Below are positions 10,357 to 20,624 of a stretch of 64,000 nucleotides of DNA, piece after piece. The first letter of the stretch is position 1. Each line of letters begins with the position of its first letter. The notes below the pieces were generated by a model, which was given only the letters and a program-made list of their open reading frames with translations, did no database searches and had not been told where the DNA came from. The position numbers and the translations under genes were made by a program. The stretch is from positions 62,001-126,000 of the forward strand of contig NZ_JALQDG010000011.1 of NCBI RefSeq assembly GCF_023631325.1, in the 5' to 3' direction. The DNA comes from Caballeronia sp. INDeC2. Lineage in GTDB: Bacteria > Pseudomonadota > Gammaproteobacteria > Burkholderiales > Burkholderiaceae.

Positions 10357-11127
10357 CTAGTCTTTCTTCGCGTGCAAGAGGATGTGCTTCGCCATCCCGC
10401 GGAGGATATTCACCTCTTCGCGCTCCAGCCCCGCGCGCGCGAAGAGCCGCCGCACGCGCGACATCAGCTTCTTCGGATTGGCCGGATCGAGGAAATCGAG
10501 CGCGACGAGCGCGTCTTCGAGATGCGCGTACATGCCTTCGATTTCATCGCTCGATGCGCTCTGCCCCGCCGGTTCGACCACGGCAAGCGCGCTCGCGGGC
10601 GCCTGGAACGCGAGCCGCAGTTCGTAGGCGAGCACCTGGACGGCCTGCGCGAGATTGAGCGAGCTGTAGGCGGGATTGGCGGGAATATGCGCAAGCGCGC
10701 TGCAGCGTTCGACATCCGCGTTCGACAGCCCCGTGCGCTCGTTGCCGAACACGAGCGCGATGTCGCCCTGACGCACGAATTCATGCGCGCGTTCGGCAAG
10801 CGCGCGCGGCGGCATCTGCGGCGGACCGTATTCGCGCATGCGCGCCGTGAGCGCGACCGACCAGTGCACGCCGACGAGCGCATCGGCGAGCGTATCGACT
10901 ACGTGAGCGGACGCGAGGACATCGTCGGCGCCGGAGGCCATCGCGATGGCTTCGGGCTCGTTCTTGACGTCGGCCAAGCGCGGCGCGACGAGGACGAGGC
11001 GCGCGAAGCCCATCGTCTTCAACGCGCGCGCGGCCGCGCCGACATTGCCTGGATGACTCGGCTCGACGAGGATGAAGCGCGTGGAGGTGAAGCCGCCTGC
11101 GGGCGCGGAGAGTTCGTTGGGTTCCAA
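10357..11127 (-). CDS. trmJ: tRNA (cytidine/uridine-2'-O-)-methyltransferase, TrmJ type
   Basis: SPOUT-superfamily methyltransferase expected to methylate the ribose of tRNA position 32. The N-terminal half has FILVEPSHPGNVGAAARALKTMGF. The knot region has LVFGNERTGLSNADVERC, HIPANPAYSSLNLAQAVQVLAYELR. The C-terminus is a helical tail (DALVALDFLDPANPKKLMSRVRRLFARAGL). The length of 256 residues is normal. It is transcribed divergently from suhB, with 247 bases between the two starts. Confidence 0.93.
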   Translation of the reverse strand: MEPNELSAPAGGFTSTRFILVEPSHPGNVGAAARALKTMGFARLVLVAPRLADVKNEPEAIAMASGADDVLASAHVVDTLADALVGVHWSVALTARMREYGPPQMPPRALAERAHEFVRQGDIALVFGNERTGLSNADVERCSALAHIPANPAYSSLNLAQAVQVLAYELRLAFQAPASALAVVEPAGQSASSDEIEGMYAHLEDALVALDFLDPANPKKLMSRVRRLFARAGLEREEVNILRGMAKHILLHAKKD

Positions 11128-11374
11128 GGCGATGTGTGCTGATGTGCGAACCCGTTATGTTAACGCGCTTTGCCGAAGCGGCGAAAACGCGCGCCCACTT
11201 TCAGGTAAAATGGCCCCTTCGCGCGCCGCGAACGGTTTATTCACCCAGTCGAACCTTCGCGCGAACGCACCGCTCTTATTCAATTCGTCTTTCGTCGACA
11301 TAGTCGTTGTCGCCAACTTTTCCGCCCGCGCGCATTCATGTACATGAGCGCGCGGCGGTCAGAGGATTTCGCTC

Positions 11375-12178
11375 ATGCATCCGATGCTCAACATCGCTGT
11401 CAAGGCCGCACGCCGCGCCGGACAGATCATCAACCGCGCGTCGCTCGATCTGGACCGCATCCAGGTCAGCAAGAAACAGCACAACGACTTCGTGACGGAA
11501 GTCGACAAGGCGTCCGAAGCCGCCATCATCGAGACGCTGCACACCGCCTATCCCGATCACTCCATCCTCGCCGAAGAATCCGGCGAAACGGATCGCGAAT
11601 CGGAATTCCAGTGGATCATCGATCCGCTCGACGGCACGACCAACTTCATTCACGGCTTTCCGTACTATTGCGTGTCGATCGCGCTCGCACACAAGGGCGT
11701 CGTGCAGCAGGCGGTCATCTACGATCCGACGCGCAACGACCTCTTCACCGCATCGCGCGGCCGCGGCGCGTATCTGAACGAACGGCGCATTCGCGTCGGC
11801 AAGCTGGATCGCCTGTCGGATGCGCTCATCGGCACGGGCTTTCCGTTCCGCGACGGCCAGGGCCTGAACGGCTACATGCGCCTCTTCAGCGAAATGACGC
11901 TGTCGTGCGCGGGCCTGCGCCGTCCGGGCGCCGCCGCGCTCGATCTCGCGAACGTCGCGGCCGGGCGTCTCGACGGCTTCTTCGAGCAAGGCATCCATCC
12001 GTGGGACGTGGCCGCGGGCAGCCTGATCGTGACCGAAGCGGGCGGGCTCGTCGGCAACTACACGGGCGAATCGGATTTCCTGTTCAAGAACGAGATCGTC
12101 GCCGCGAACCCCAAGGTGTACGCGCAGATGGTCAAGATTCTCGACATGTACTCGCGCACGCGTCTGACCGGCGAATAA
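11375..12178 (+). CDS. suhB: Inositol-1-monophosphatase family protein
   Basis: Mg-dependent phosphatase of the IMPase fold. In enterobacteria SuhB also joins the rRNA antitermination complex. The 267-residue protein has the metal-site motifs [24 protein letters not shown] and, near the C-terminus, [28 protein letters not shown] precedes the ATG at 11375. A strong hairpin with a T-run follows directly, so it looks monocistronic. Confidence 0.94.
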   Translation: MHPMLNIAVKAARRAGQIINRASLDLDRIQVSKKQHNDFVTEVDKASEAAIIETLHTAYPDHSILAEESGETDRESEFQWIIDPLDGTTNFIHGFPYYCVSIALAHKGVVQQAVIYDPTRNDLFTASRGRGAYLNERRIRVGKLDRLSDALIGTGFPFRDGQGLNGYMRLFSEMTLSCAGLRRPGAAALDLANVAAGRLDGFFEQGIHPWDVAAGSLIVTEAGGLVGNYTGESDFLFKNEIVAANPKVYAQMVKILDMYSRTRLTGE

Positions 12179-12187
12179 GCCGCATCC

Positions 12188-12216
12188 ACGGGGCGCGCCT
12201 GGCGCCCCGTTTTTTT
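12188..12216 (+). terminator. Rho-independent terminator after suhB
   Basis: A 9-bp GC-rich stem (ACGGGGCGC 12188-12196 with GCGCCCCGT 12202-12210), a 5-base loop and then six T. It starts ten bases after the suhB stop. Confidence 0.88.
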
Positions 12217-12360
12217 CTCTTCCCTCGCGTCCCGCGCGCACCGCCTGCTGCAACGAATGCAGGCCTCCGCTACAGTGCAAGCTTTGCCCCTCGTATCCGC
12301 ACGGGCGATGTGCGCTTTCCCACCCCTGCCCCGCTCCCGCGCCACACGTCACGCCATCTC

Positions 12361-13659
12361 ATGAAGAAAGGCTTCTACACGATCATCGCCGCGCAGTTCG
12401 TTTCGTCGCTCGCCGACAATGCGCTGCTGATCGCCGCGATCGCCATGCTCGCCGTCGTGCATTCGGCGCCGTGGGTCACACCGCTTCTGCAAATCTTCTT
12501 CACGATTTCGTACGTGGTGCTCGCTCCGTTCGTCGGCGCATTCGCCGACGCCATCCAGAAGCGTCACGTCATGTTCGTCTCCAACGCGCTAAAGGCGGCC
12601 GGCTGCGCGATGATGATTGCGGGCGTCCATCCGATGATCGCGTACGGCGTGGTCGGTCTCGGCGCGGCCGCTTATTCGCCCGCGAAGTACGGCATTCTCA
12701 CCGAGCTGCTGCCGCCGCAGAAGCTGATCGCGGCGAACGCGTGGCTCGAGTCCGCGACGGTCGGCTCGACGATTCTCGGCACCGTGATCGGCGGCGCGCT
12801 CGTGAGCCAGGCCGTCGGACGCTGGGTGACGCATGCGCATGTGCCGCTCGTCAACACCGCCGCGCACGCCGCGCTATTCGCGGTGATGGTGATCTATGCG
12901 TCGGCGGCCGTCGTCAACGTGTTCATTCCCGACACCGGCGCGCGCTATCCGAACCTTCTGACCGAACCGACGAGGCTCGTCCACGATTTCTCGCATAGCT
13001 TCGCGGTGCTGTGGAAAGACAAGCTCGCGCAGATCGCGCTGTGGGTCACGACGCTGCTCTGGGGCTCGGCCGTCACGCTGCAGTTGCTCGTGCTCAAATG
13101 GGCCGACGCGAATCTCGGCCTCTCGCTCTCGAAAGCCGCCGTGCTGCAGGGCGTGACGGGCATAGGCATCGCGCTCGGCGCGGCGGCGGCGTCCGCGTGG
13201 ATCATGCTGCGCCAGTCGCTCAAGGTGCTGCCGGTGGGCGTGCTCATCGGCGCGGTTGCGGTCGCGATGGCGTTCTACAACAAGGATCTGTTCCCGGCGG
13301 ACTCGGGCGTGCACATTGGCCCGTTGTTCGCGCCGGCGTACATTCTGATGGCGTATCCGCTGATGATCGCACTCGGCAGTCTGTCCGGCTTCTTCATCGT
13401 GCCGATGAATGCGATCCTGCAGCATCGCGGCGCGACGCTGCTGTCCGCCGGACATTCCATCGCGGTGCAGAACTTCAACCAGAATCTGGCCGTGCTCGCG
13501 ATGCTCGGCGCCTACGCGCTCCTGCTGACGAGCAAGGTGCCGGTGCAGTGGATCATCGTCATATTCGGTCTTTTCGTGTGTCTGATGATGGCGCTCGCGA
13601 TGCGTCGCCACACACAGAACGAACGCGATACGGATCTCGTCGCGCTCGTCGAGGAATGA
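12361..13659 (+). CDS. lplT: Lysophospholipid transporter, major facilitator family
   Basis: Flips lysophospholipids across the inner membrane for reacylation. The 432-residue protein is almost entirely hydrophobic with about 12 membrane helices. It starts MKKGFYTIIAAQFVSSLADNALLIAAIAML, the LplT-type first helix with a conserved Asp-Asn. The acyltransferase partner (aas), fused or adjacent in some bacteria, is absent here. Some frames extend upstream, but no family residues precede 12361. It may supply the reacylation side of phospholipid turnover, relevant to the lipid genes at 60246-62809. Confidence 0.9.
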   Translation: MKKGFYTIIAAQFVSSLADNALLIAAIAMLAVVHSAPWVTPLLQIFFTISYVVLAPFVGAFADAIQKRHVMFVSNALKAAGCAMMIAGVHPMIAYGVVGLGAAAYSPAKYGILTELLPPQKLIAANAWLESATVGSTILGTVIGGALVSQAVGRWVTHAHVPLVNTAAHAALFAVMVIYASAAVVNVFIPDTGARYPNLLTEPTRLVHDFSHSFAVLWKDKLAQIALWVTTLLWGSAVTLQLLVLKWADANLGLSLSKAAVLQGVTGIGIALGAAAASAWIMLRQSLKVLPVGVLIGAVAVAMAFYNKDLFPADSGVHIGPLFAPAYILMAYPLMIALGSLSGFFIVPMNAILQHRGATLLSAGHSIAVQNFNQNLAVLAMLGAYALLLTSKVPVQWIIVIFGLFVCLMMALAMRRHTQNERDTDLVALVEE

Positions 13660-13785
13660 ACCTTGCTCTACGGTGTACTCTGGGTGTGTACCCGGCGCCG
13701 GCCGACGAGGAAGCGGGGAGGAACGCGGGCGCGGGGAAGAAGTCGTAATGTTGCAGGCGCGCGCCGGGCTTTCTCGCGCGGGTCG

Positions 13786-13803
13786 TGACGACAGTGACGA
13801 CAG
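13786..13803. repeat. Two tandem copies of TGACGACAG
   Basis: TGACGACAG occurs twice without a gap (13786-13794 and 13795-13803), 55 bases before the DUF883-type gene. It could be a regulator site or chance. The repeat period is 9 bp, so it does not fit the 11-bp period of a Pho box. Confidence 0.5.
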
Positions 13804-13858
13804 AAAAGCGGACCCGGCGACATTCATTCCTCGGCAACGTCAATAAAGGAGCAAGGAA

Positions 13859-14227
13859 ATGGGATTGTTCACACGTTCGACGCTCGACAGCAAGATCAAT
13901 GGCGCAGCCGATATCGGCCAGCGCGCGGTGCGCGGTGCGAGCGACGCCGTCGATTCGGCCAGCGGGCAGTTGCGCAGTCTTCTCGACGATCTGGAAAGCT
14001 CGATCCAGAACGCGAAGGACATCGATGCGGACAAGTTGCGCAAGGAGTTGCAGTCGAAGCTCAAGACCGCGCGTTCGCAGATGAACGGCGCGGGCGGCGC
14101 CATCACCGGCAAGTTGAACGATGCCGCCGGTTATGCCGACGACTTCGTCCATGACAAGCCGTGGCATACGCTCGGCGCGGTGGCCGGTCTCGCGTTGCTC
14201 GTCGGTTATCTCGCCGGGCGCGCTTGA
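13859..14227 (+). CDS. DUF883 (ElaB/YqjD-like) membrane-anchored protein
   Basis: The 122-residue protein has an amphipathic, helical N-terminal two-thirds rich in Ala, Asp and Lys (ASGQLRSLLDDLESSIQNAKDIDADKL). It ends in a single membrane segment, HTLGAVAGLALLVGYLAGRA, preceded by DKPW. This is the architecture of ElaB/YqjD, inner-membrane C-tail-anchored proteins some of which bind stationary-phase ribosomes. The AAAGGAGCAAGGA site before ATG 13859 is strong. It stands alone between lplT and mutS. The family call rests on architecture and on the tail motif. Confidence 0.82.
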   Translation: MGLFTRSTLDSKINGAADIGQRAVRGASDAVDSASGQLRSLLDDLESSIQNAKDIDADKLRKELQSKLKTARSQMNGAGGAITGKLNDAAGYADDFVHDKPWHTLGAVAGLALLVGYLAGRA

Positions 14228-14486
14228 GGCACCCAGGCTTTATCGAACTTGCCGCCGGAACGGCATCGCGTTCGTTCCGGCGGCGTGCCGCGCCCTCGCG
14301 CCAGCCGCGCGGGCGCGATGCACTCGCCCACGCACGACCTCTGCCCCTTGGCAACATTCAATTGGCCATCCGGCCGGCTCCGCCGCGATCCCGTGACAGG
14401 TTAAACTCATGCCCTAATCGGCTGATTGGCGGCCGGCGCACGTCGCGTCCGGCCGTTGGGTCGTTCCGGCTTTCACAGCATGCAAG

Positions 14487-17195
14487 ATGGGCACTCACAC
14501 GGCATCCCCTGACACCTCCACCGACACCGCCGCGCCGCTCGCGGACCTGTCGCAGCACACGCCCATGATGCAGCAGTATCTGCGCATCAAGGCGGAGCAT
14601 CCTGGCACGCTCGTTTTCTACCGGATGGGCGACTTCTACGAACTCTTCTTCGACGACGCCGAGAAGGCCGCGCGCCTGCTCGATCTCACTCTCACGCAGC
14701 GCGGAGCGTCGGGCGGCAATCCGATCAGGATGGCGGGCGTGCCGCATCACGCATGCGAGCAGTACCTCGCGAAGCTCGTGAAGCTCGGCGAGTCGGTTGC
14801 GATTTGCGAGCAGATCGGCGATCCGGCGACATCGAAGGGACCGGTCGAGCGCAAGGTCGTGCGCGTCGTCACGCCGGGCACTCTGACTGACGCCGCCCTG
14901 CTCTCGGACAAGAGCGACGTCTACCTGCTGGCGCTCTGCCCTGCGCACAACCGTCGCGGCGTAGTGACGAGCGTCGGTCTCGCGTGGCTCAATCTCGCGA
15001 GCGGCGCATTGCGTCTCGCCGAAGTCGCGCCGGGGCAAGTGAGCGCGGCGCTCGAGCGCATCCGTCCGGCGGAAACGCTCGTCGCGGACTCGATCACGGA
15101 CGTTCCGGCATCGCTCGGTATGACGAATCCGGGCGCGACCACGCGCGTTCCGGCATGGCACTTCGATGTCGGCTCGGGCACGCAGCGCCTGCGCGAGCAA
15201 CTCGACGTCGCGAGCCTCGACGGCTTCGGCGCGCAAACCCTTACGTGCGCGTGCGGCGCGGCCGGCGCGCTCCTGCTCTACGCCGCCGCGACGCAAGGCC
15301 AGCAATTGCGCCACGTGCGCAGTCTGAAGGTCGAGTACGAATCGGAATACATCGGGCTCGATCCCGCCACGCGGCGCAATCTCGAACTCACCGAGACGCT
15401 GCGCGGCACCGAATCGCCCACGCTCTTCTCACTGCTCGACACCTGCTGCACGACGATGGGCAGCCGCCTACTGCGCCACTGGCTGCATCATCCGCCGCGC
15501 GATGCATCGATCGCGCAGGCGCGCCAGCAAGCGATCGGCGCATTGCTCGACGCGCCCGCGAGCGGCGGCCTCGACACCCTGCGCGGCGCGCTGCGCAAGA
15601 TCTCGGACATCGAGCGCATCACGGGCCGCCTCGCGTTGCTGTCGGCGCGGCCGCGCGATCTGTCGAGCCTGCGCGATACCTTCGCCGCGCTGCCTGATCT
15701 GCGCGCGCTCGTCGCGGGCGTCGCCGCGCATACGCCGGCGCTGGAGCGCATCGGCGCGGCGCTGGAGCCGCCGCACGAGTGTCTCGATCTGCTGACGAAC
15801 GCCATCGCGACCGAGCCGGCCGCGCTGATTCGCGACGGCGGCGTGATCGCGCGCGGCTACGATCCGGACCTCGACGAGCTGCGCGATATTTCGGAGAACT
15901 GCGATCAGTTCCTGATCGATCTCGAAGCGCGCGAACGCACGCGCACGGGCATTGCGAATCTGCGCGTCGAATACAACAAGGTGCACGGCTTCTATATCGA
16001 AGTCACGCGCGGACAGACCGACAAGGTGCCCGACGACTATCGCCGCCGTCAGACGCTGAAGAACGCCGAGCGCTACATCACGCCGGAATTGAAGGCGTTC
16101 GAGGACAAGGCGCTCTCCGCGCAGGAGCGCGCCCTTGCCCGCGAACGCGCGCTGTACGACACGCTGCTGCAGAATCTGTTGCCTTTCATCCCGGATTGCC
16201 AGCGTGTCGCCAGCGCGCTCGCGGAACTCGATCTCCTGTGCGCGTTCGCCGAACGCGCCCGCGCGCTCGACTGGGTCGCGCCGGAGTTCACCGCCGATGC
16301 GGGCATCGATATCGAACAGGGACGGCATCCGGTCGTCGAGGCACAGGTCGAGCAGTTCATCGGCAACGACTGTTGTCTGAGCCAGGACCGCAAGCTCCTG
16401 CTCATCACCGGCCCGAACATGGGCGGTAAGTCGACCTTCATGCGTCAGACCGCGTTGATCGCGCTGATGGCGTACGTCGGCAGTTACGTGCCCGCGAAAC
16501 GCGCGCGTTTCGGCGCGCTCGACCGCATCTTCACGCGCATCGGCGCGGCCGACGATCTGGCGGGCGGCCGCTCGACCTTCATGGTCGAGATGACCGAAGC
16601 GGCGGCGATTCTCAACGACGCGAGCGCATCGAGCCTCGTGCTGATGGACGAGATCGGGCGCGGCACCTCGACCTTCGACGGCCTAGCGCTCGCGTGGGCC
16701 ATCGCGCGGCATCTGCTCACGCACAACGGCTGCTACACGCTCTTCGCGACGCATTACTTCGAGCTCACGCAATTGCCCGCGGAGTTTGCGCAGGCGGCGA
16801 ACGTGCATCTGTCGGCGGTCGAACACGATCATGGCATCGTGTTCCTGCACGCGGTGAGCGAAGGTCCGGCCAATCAGAGCTACGGTCTGCAGGTCGCGCA
16901 ACTCGCGGGCGTGCCGGCCGCGGTGATTCGCGCGGCGCGCAAGCATCTCGTGCATCTGGAACAGCAGTCGGTCAGCCAGCCCGCCGCGCAGTTCGATCTG
17001 TTCGCGAGCCAGCCGTATGCGCCTTATGTAGACGATTTGCCGCAGGACGATCAGGAGACACCTGAAGCGCCGGAACATCCTGTGATGGAGAAACTGCGCG
17101 CGTTCGATCCGAACGATCTGCGCCCGCGCGAAGCGCTCGATCTGCTCTACGAACTGCATGAACTGGCGAATCGTCCGCCGGATGCATCGCGTTGA
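14487..17195 (+). CDS. mutS: DNA mismatch repair protein MutS
   Basis: Recognises base mismatches and small loops and starts methyl-directed repair with MutL. The 902-residue protein has the mismatch-wedge motif F-Y-E at residues 50-52. Connector, lever and clamp domains follow. The ATPase has Walker [10 protein letters not shown] near residue 643, [11 protein letters not shown], the Walker [16 protein letters not shown] and the ATHYFEL switch. The C-terminus keeps the tetramer/dimerisation tail. Its final 38 bases overlap the start of the next gene in another frame. Confidence 0.98.
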   Translation: MGTHTASPDTSTDTAAPLADLSQHTPMMQQYLRIKAEHPGTLVFYRMGDFYELFFDDAEKAARLLDLTLTQRGASGGNPIRMAGVPHHACEQYLAKLVKLGESVAICEQIGDPATSKGPVERKVVRVVTPGTLTDAALLSDKSDVYLLALCPAHNRRGVVTSVGLAWLNLASGALRLAEVAPGQVSAALERIRPAETLVADSITDVPASLGMTNPGATTRVPAWHFDVGSGTQRLREQLDVASLDGFGAQTLTCACGAAGALLLYAAATQGQQLRHVRSLKVEYESEYIGLDPATRRNLELTETLRGTESPTLFSLLDTCCTTMGSRLLRHWLHHPPRDASIAQARQQAIGALLDAPASGGLDTLRGALRKISDIERITGRLALLSARPRDLSSLRDTFAALPDLRALVAGVAAHTPALERIGAALEPPHECLDLLTNAIATEPAALIRDGGVIARGYDPDLDELRDISENCDQFLIDLEARERTRTGIANLRVEYNKVHGFYIEVTRGQTDKVPDDYRRRQTLKNAERYITPELKAFEDKALSAQERALARERALYDTLLQNLLPFIPDCQRVASALAELDLLCAFAERARALDWVAPEFTADAGIDIEQGRHPVVEAQVEQFIGNDCCLSQDRKLLLITGPNMGGKSTFMRQTALIALMAYVGSYVPAKRARFGALDRIFTRIGAADDLAGGRSTFMVEMTEAAAILNDASASSLVLMDEIGRGTSTFDGLALAWAIARHLLTHNGCYTLFATHYFELTQLPAEFAQAANVHLSAVEHDHGIVFLHAVSEGPANQSYGLQVAQLAGVPAAVIRAARKHLVHLEQQSVSQPAAQFDLFASQPYAPYVDDLPQDDQETPEAPEHPVMEKLRAFDPNDLRPREALDLLYELHELANRPPDASR

Positions 17196-18489
17196 TCGTG
17201 TCTTCGCCGCGCGCCTGACAAGCGCCGTGATCGCGTTCGCACTCTCGTGCGGCGCGGTCGTGCATGCGCACGCCGAAGCAGGCACGCCGCTCGGCTTCGC
17301 CGTGATCTCCGACGCCCTCACCCGCCCCGCCGACGAAGCGCCGGTACGCCGCATGCTCGATGCGATCGCGCGCGACGGCAGCATCGCTTTCATCGTCTAC
17401 GACGGCAATTTCAAGGGCAGCACAGAGCCGTGTCGCGACAGCATCTACCAGTCGCGGCACGATCTGCTGGACGCGTCGCGCACGCCTCTCGTGCTGCTCC
17501 CCGGTCAACACGACTGGGCCGATTGCGCTCTCGCGCATGCGGGCGCTTACGATCCGGTCGAACGGCTCGATTTCGTGCGCCAGCTTTTCTTCGCCGATGC
17601 CAGTTCGCTCGGACAAAGCCCGCTCATGCTCTCGCGCGAAAGCGACGTCGCGCGCTTTCGCACATTCCGCGAAATCGTGCGCTGGCAGGCGCAAGGCATC
17701 GCGTTCATAGGGCTGAACGTGCCGAGTCCGAACAATCACTATCTGACCGCGGGCGGACGCAACGGCGAGTTCGAAGACCGCGCCGTCGCGACGACCTTCT
17801 GGCTCGAACATGCGGCGGAATCGGCGCGACGCACGGAGATGCGCGCGCTCGTCGTCATGCTTCAGGCCGATCCCGACTTCTCCCGATACGAGCGGCGCGA
17901 ACGTTTCGCATGGCTGCACTTTTCGCGCTCGAACCAGCCGCGCGACGGCTTCCTCGAACTGAAGCGCAGTCTCGTGAAGGCGGCGGAGATCTTTCGCGGT
18001 CCGGTCATCGTGATTCACGGCACCGATGCGCCCGAGCCGAACGGCTTTCATATCGATCAGCCTTTGCGCAACGACAAGGGTTTGATCGTCACGAATCTGA
18101 CGCGCGTGGCGATCGCGTTCAGGAAGCCGCAATCGCAATGGCTCGAAGTGCAAAGCGATGCGCAATGGCATCCGCCGTTTCGGCTGCGCGTGCGCGATGT
18201 GAAGGACAGCCACACGCGAGAATCGAACGCGCCGCCGCCCGAAGCGCCCGCGCAATCGAGCGAGTCTTACGCGCCTTATCCGGCGCCCTACGCGGCGCCA
18301 CAAGCCACATTGCCGGCATCGACGCCGCCCGAGCTGCCGCGCAACGATCTGCCTGAGTCGCTGCCCCCGCCGCCATCGATGCCGTCGCCCGCCTCCGGTC
18401 TGCCGCCGATCTTCACGCCGCCGCAGTCCTTGCCGCCGATCTATCCGGTACCGGCATCGGGTGTGCAGAACGGCGCGAGCGGGCAATAA
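17158..18489 (+). CDS. Exported metallophosphoesterase-like protein with degenerate motifs
   Basis: The 443-residue protein has a signal peptide ([22 protein letters not shown]). The starts at 17158 and 17182 are both possible; the second still gives a full leader. The middle follows the calcineurin-phosphoesterase plan, but key metal ligands are altered: VISDAL for DxH, VYDGNF for GDxxD, PGQHDW for GNHD/E and VIHGTDA near the end. Catalysis is therefore doubtful. The last ~100 residues are Pro-rich ([20 protein letters not shown]) and probably disordered. It overlaps mutS by up to 38 bases, which suggests coupled translation. The function is unknown. Confidence 0.75.
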   Translation: MNWRIVRRMHRVDRVFAARLTSAVIAFALSCGAVVHAHAEAGTPLGFAVISDALTRPADEAPVRRMLDAIARDGSIAFIVYDGNFKGSTEPCRDSIYQSRHDLLDASRTPLVLLPGQHDWADCALAHAGAYDPVERLDFVRQLFFADASSLGQSPLMLSRESDVARFRTFREIVRWQAQGIAFIGLNVPSPNNHYLTAGGRNGEFEDRAVATTFWLEHAAESARRTEMRALVVMLQADPDFSRYERRERFAWLHFSRSNQPRDGFLELKRSLVKAAEIFRGPVIVIHGTDAPEPNGFHIDQPLRNDKGLIVTNLTRVAIAFRKPQSQWLEVQSDAQWHPPFRLRVRDVKDSHTRESNAPPPEAPAQSSESYAPYPAPYAAPQATLPASTPPELPRNDLPESLPPPPSMPSPASGLPPIFTPPQSLPPIYPVPASGVQNGASGQ

Positions 18490-18490
18490 A

Positions 18491-18514
18491 AAAGCGCAGC
18501 CGAAGCTGCGCTTT
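18491..18514. terminator. Bidirectional terminator hairpin
   Basis: Perfect 10-bp stem AAAGCGCAGC (18491-18500) / GCTGCGCTTT (18505-18514) with loop CGAA. An A-run lies on its left, giving a T-run for leftward transcripts, and TTTCTTC lies on its right. It sits between two convergent genes and can serve both. Confidence 0.8.
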
Positions 18515-18532
18515 CTTCATCGGCCGACGCGC

Positions 18533-19084
18533 TCAGTGCAGCGTCGGACCGGCGTCCTTGCGGGGTTCGTCGTCATCGTCGTCTTCGTCTTCATCGACGA
18601 CGTGCAGGCCGTCCGCGCCATGCGCGTGCTGATGCTGGATCTCGTCATCCGTCGCCGTGCGCACTTCCTGCACCGACAACGAAAAACGCAGCGCCATACC
18701 CGCGAGCGGATGATTGCCGTCGAGCACGACCTTGTCTTCGGCGACGTCGGTCACGGTGTAGATGAGCGAGTCGATGTCGTCATCGCCGTCTTCGGGCGTG
18801 CCCTCGAACTGCATACCGACTTCCAGCGGCTCCGGAAAGCGGCTGCGCTCTTCGACCTTGACGAGTTCGGGATCGTATTCGCCGAACGCATCTTGCGGTT
18901 CGAGCTGAATGAGCGTTTCATAGCCCGCCTCGTGACCGTCGAGCGCTTCCTCGATCTTGGGGAACGTGCCATCATAGCCGCCGTGCAGATAGACCATCGG
19001 CTCGTCGCTCTCCTCGATCAGATTGCCTTGCGCATCCGATAGCTTGTACGCGACCGAAACGACAGTGTCTTTCGCAATTTTCAT
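18533..19084 (-). CDS. FKBP-type peptidyl-prolyl isomerase (SlyD-like)
   Basis: The 183-residue protein starts MKIAKDTVVSVAYKLSDAQGNLIEES and contains the FKBP core split by an insert-in-flap domain (QLEPQDAFGEYDPELV). This is the SlyD/FkpB arrangement, which combines proline isomerase and chaperone activity in the cytoplasm. The tail has scattered histidines (HQHAHG) and a run of Asp/Glu (DEDEDDDDDE), consistent with metal binding, though it lacks the Cys residues of E. coli SlyD. GGAGGATCC precedes the ATG at 19084. A longer in-frame reading upstream to 19618 is an open antisense frame and was not used. Confidence 0.88.
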   Translation of the reverse strand: MKIAKDTVVSVAYKLSDAQGNLIEESDEPMVYLHGGYDGTFPKIEEALDGHEAGYETLIQLEPQDAFGEYDPELVKVEERSRFPEPLEVGMQFEGTPEDGDDDIDSLIYTVTDVAEDKVVLDGNHPLAGMALRFSLSVQEVRTATDDEIQHQHAHGADGLHVVDEDEDDDDDEPRKDAGPTLH

Positions 19085-19109
19085 TGGATCCTCCAAGATA
19101 CAAGCCTCG

Positions 19110-19115
19110 ATTATA
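19110..19115 (-). promoter_or_regulatory. -10 element for the SlyD-like gene
   Basis: TATAAT reading leftward, 25 bases before the ATG at 19084. No convincing -35 at standard spacing. It overlaps the start of the divergent cupin gene. Confidence 0.45.
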
Positions 19116-19117
19116 CG

Positions 19118-20356
19118 ATGCCCAAGCGGCCCCCTGACGCAACACCCATCCCCGTTTCCGGCCTTCACGCGCGTGCTCGCGCGCCTTTGCCCGACGAACT
19201 CACACCCCTGTTGGGCAACCGTACGCCGCGACAGTTCATGCGGCGTTACTGGCAGAAAAAGCCGCTCCTGATCCGGCAGGCCATTCCAAATATTGCGGCG
19301 CCGCTCGCACGCGACGAGTTGTTCGAACTCGCCGATCTCGACGATGTCGAGTCGCGTCTCATCACACATTTTCGCAATACCTGGAATCTCGAGCATGGCC
19401 CGTTCGCGCCCGACGAATTGCCTTCGGCGAAGAAACGCGAGTGGACGCTGCTCGTGCAAGGCGTGAACCTGCACGACGATCGCGCGCACGCGCTGATGAG
19501 CCAGTTCCGCTTCATTCCCGACGCGCGTCTCGACGACCTGATGATCTCGTATGCAACCGATGGCGGCGGTGTCGGACCGCACTTCGACTCCTACGATGTC
19601 TTTCTGCTTCAGGTTCATGGCAAGCGCCGCTGGCGCATCGGCGCGCAGCGCGATCTTTCGCTAAAACCAGGACTGCCGTTGAAAGTTTTACAGCACTTCG
19701 AGCCTGCGGAGGAATGGGTGCTGGAGCCCGGCGACATGCTCTATCTGCCGCCGCATATCGCGCACGACGGCATCGCGGAAGGCGAATGCATGACGGCGTC
19801 GATCGGCTTTCGCGCGCCCTCCGCGCACGAGCTCACGGCGCAGTTCCTCTATCACCTCGCCGAGCGCATGGGCGATGCGTCCGACGGTGCCAAAGGCAAC
19901 GCGCGCTATCGCGATCCGGCGCAGGAACCCGTGTCGAGTCCAGCGGCGCTGCCCCCGTTGCTCATCGACCGCGTTGGCGCGATCCTTGCGAACGTCAACT
20001 GGGATGAAAAGGCTGTTGCGGCGTTTCTGGGCACGTATTTGAGCGAGCCGAAAGCGAATGTCGTATTCGACGCCCCCGAGCGCGCGTTAAATGAGCAAAA
20101 ATTTGTAGAGCGAGCGAAAAGAACGGGCGTCAGGCTGGATAGAAAGACTATTTTGCTCTACGACGCGCGGTCATATTTCGTAAATGGTGAAGCTGCGGTG
20201 TTGTCGTCGAAGCTGAAAAAGTGGCTCCCTGAATTGGCGGATAGTCGCTCTCTGGAGGCGAAACGCTTTGTAACACTTACAGACGAATCGTCAATGACAG
20301 CGCTGCTTCACGAATGGTATTGTGCGGGCTGGCTTCGATTGGGTGCTTTGCCTTGA
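19118..20356 (+). CDS. Ribosomal protein L16-type arginine hydroxylase (JmjC/cupin oxygenase, YcfD/RoxA family)
   Basis: 2-oxoglutarate/Fe(II) dioxygenase expected to hydroxylate ribosomal protein L16. The 412-residue protein has FMRRYWQKKPLLIRQAIP, the iron-binding HFDSYDVF (H and D of the HxD), VHGKRRWRIG and the distal ligand region MLYLPPHIAHDG. Dimerisation and winged-helix domains follow. The last ~100 codons (from about 20060) are visibly richer in A/T than the rest and than neighbouring genes, although the reading frame and domain are intact. Confidence 0.88.
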   Translation: MPKRPPDATPIPVSGLHARARAPLPDELTPLLGNRTPRQFMRRYWQKKPLLIRQAIPNIAAPLARDELFELADLDDVESRLITHFRNTWNLEHGPFAPDELPSAKKREWTLLVQGVNLHDDRAHALMSQFRFIPDARLDDLMISYATDGGGVGPHFDSYDVFLLQVHGKRRWRIGAQRDLSLKPGLPLKVLQHFEPAEEWVLEPGDMLYLPPHIAHDGIAEGECMTASIGFRAPSAHELTAQFLYHLAERMGDASDGAKGNARYRDPAQEPVSSPAALPPLLIDRVGAILANVNWDEKAVAAFLGTYLSEPKANVVFDAPERALNEQKFVERAKRTGVRLDRKTILLYDARSYFVNGEAAVLSSKLKKWLPELADSRSLEAKRFVTLTDESSMTALLHEWYCAGWLRLGALP

Positions 20357-20486
20357 CAGGCTTGCCTTTACGAGACTTCCTGACACGCTGCGGATGCTAG
20401 AATTTTGCTGTTCCGCAATATGAAAGTTTGTATGAGAAAGACAACGTATCGTCCCCTGATTTATCGACGGTCGTTACGAAAGTGCC

Positions 20487-20492
20487 TATAAT
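20487..20492 (+). promoter_or_regulatory. -10 element upstream of the Ala-rich lipoprotein gene
   Basis: A perfect TATAAT, 133 bases before the ATG at 20625. The -35 is unclear. The leader contains a small hairpin, CTCACA (20515-20520) / TGTGAG (20532-20537), with an A-rich loop. Confidence 0.45.
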
Positions 20493-20624
20493 TTCCGGCC
20501 AAGCCGTAGGAAGTCTCACACAAAAAAGAATTGTGAGTCTCCACAGCGGCCCAGGTCGGTGTTGGAGCACACATTACCGGTACTTTGCGCTGTTGCTTAC
20601 CTTTAACCATAAAAGGACGTGATC

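Noticed and set aside
13786..13803. Pho box before the DUF883-type gene
   Set aside because: The reverse complement contains CTGTCGT twice, but the period is 9 bp, not 11, and two bases differ from the half-site.
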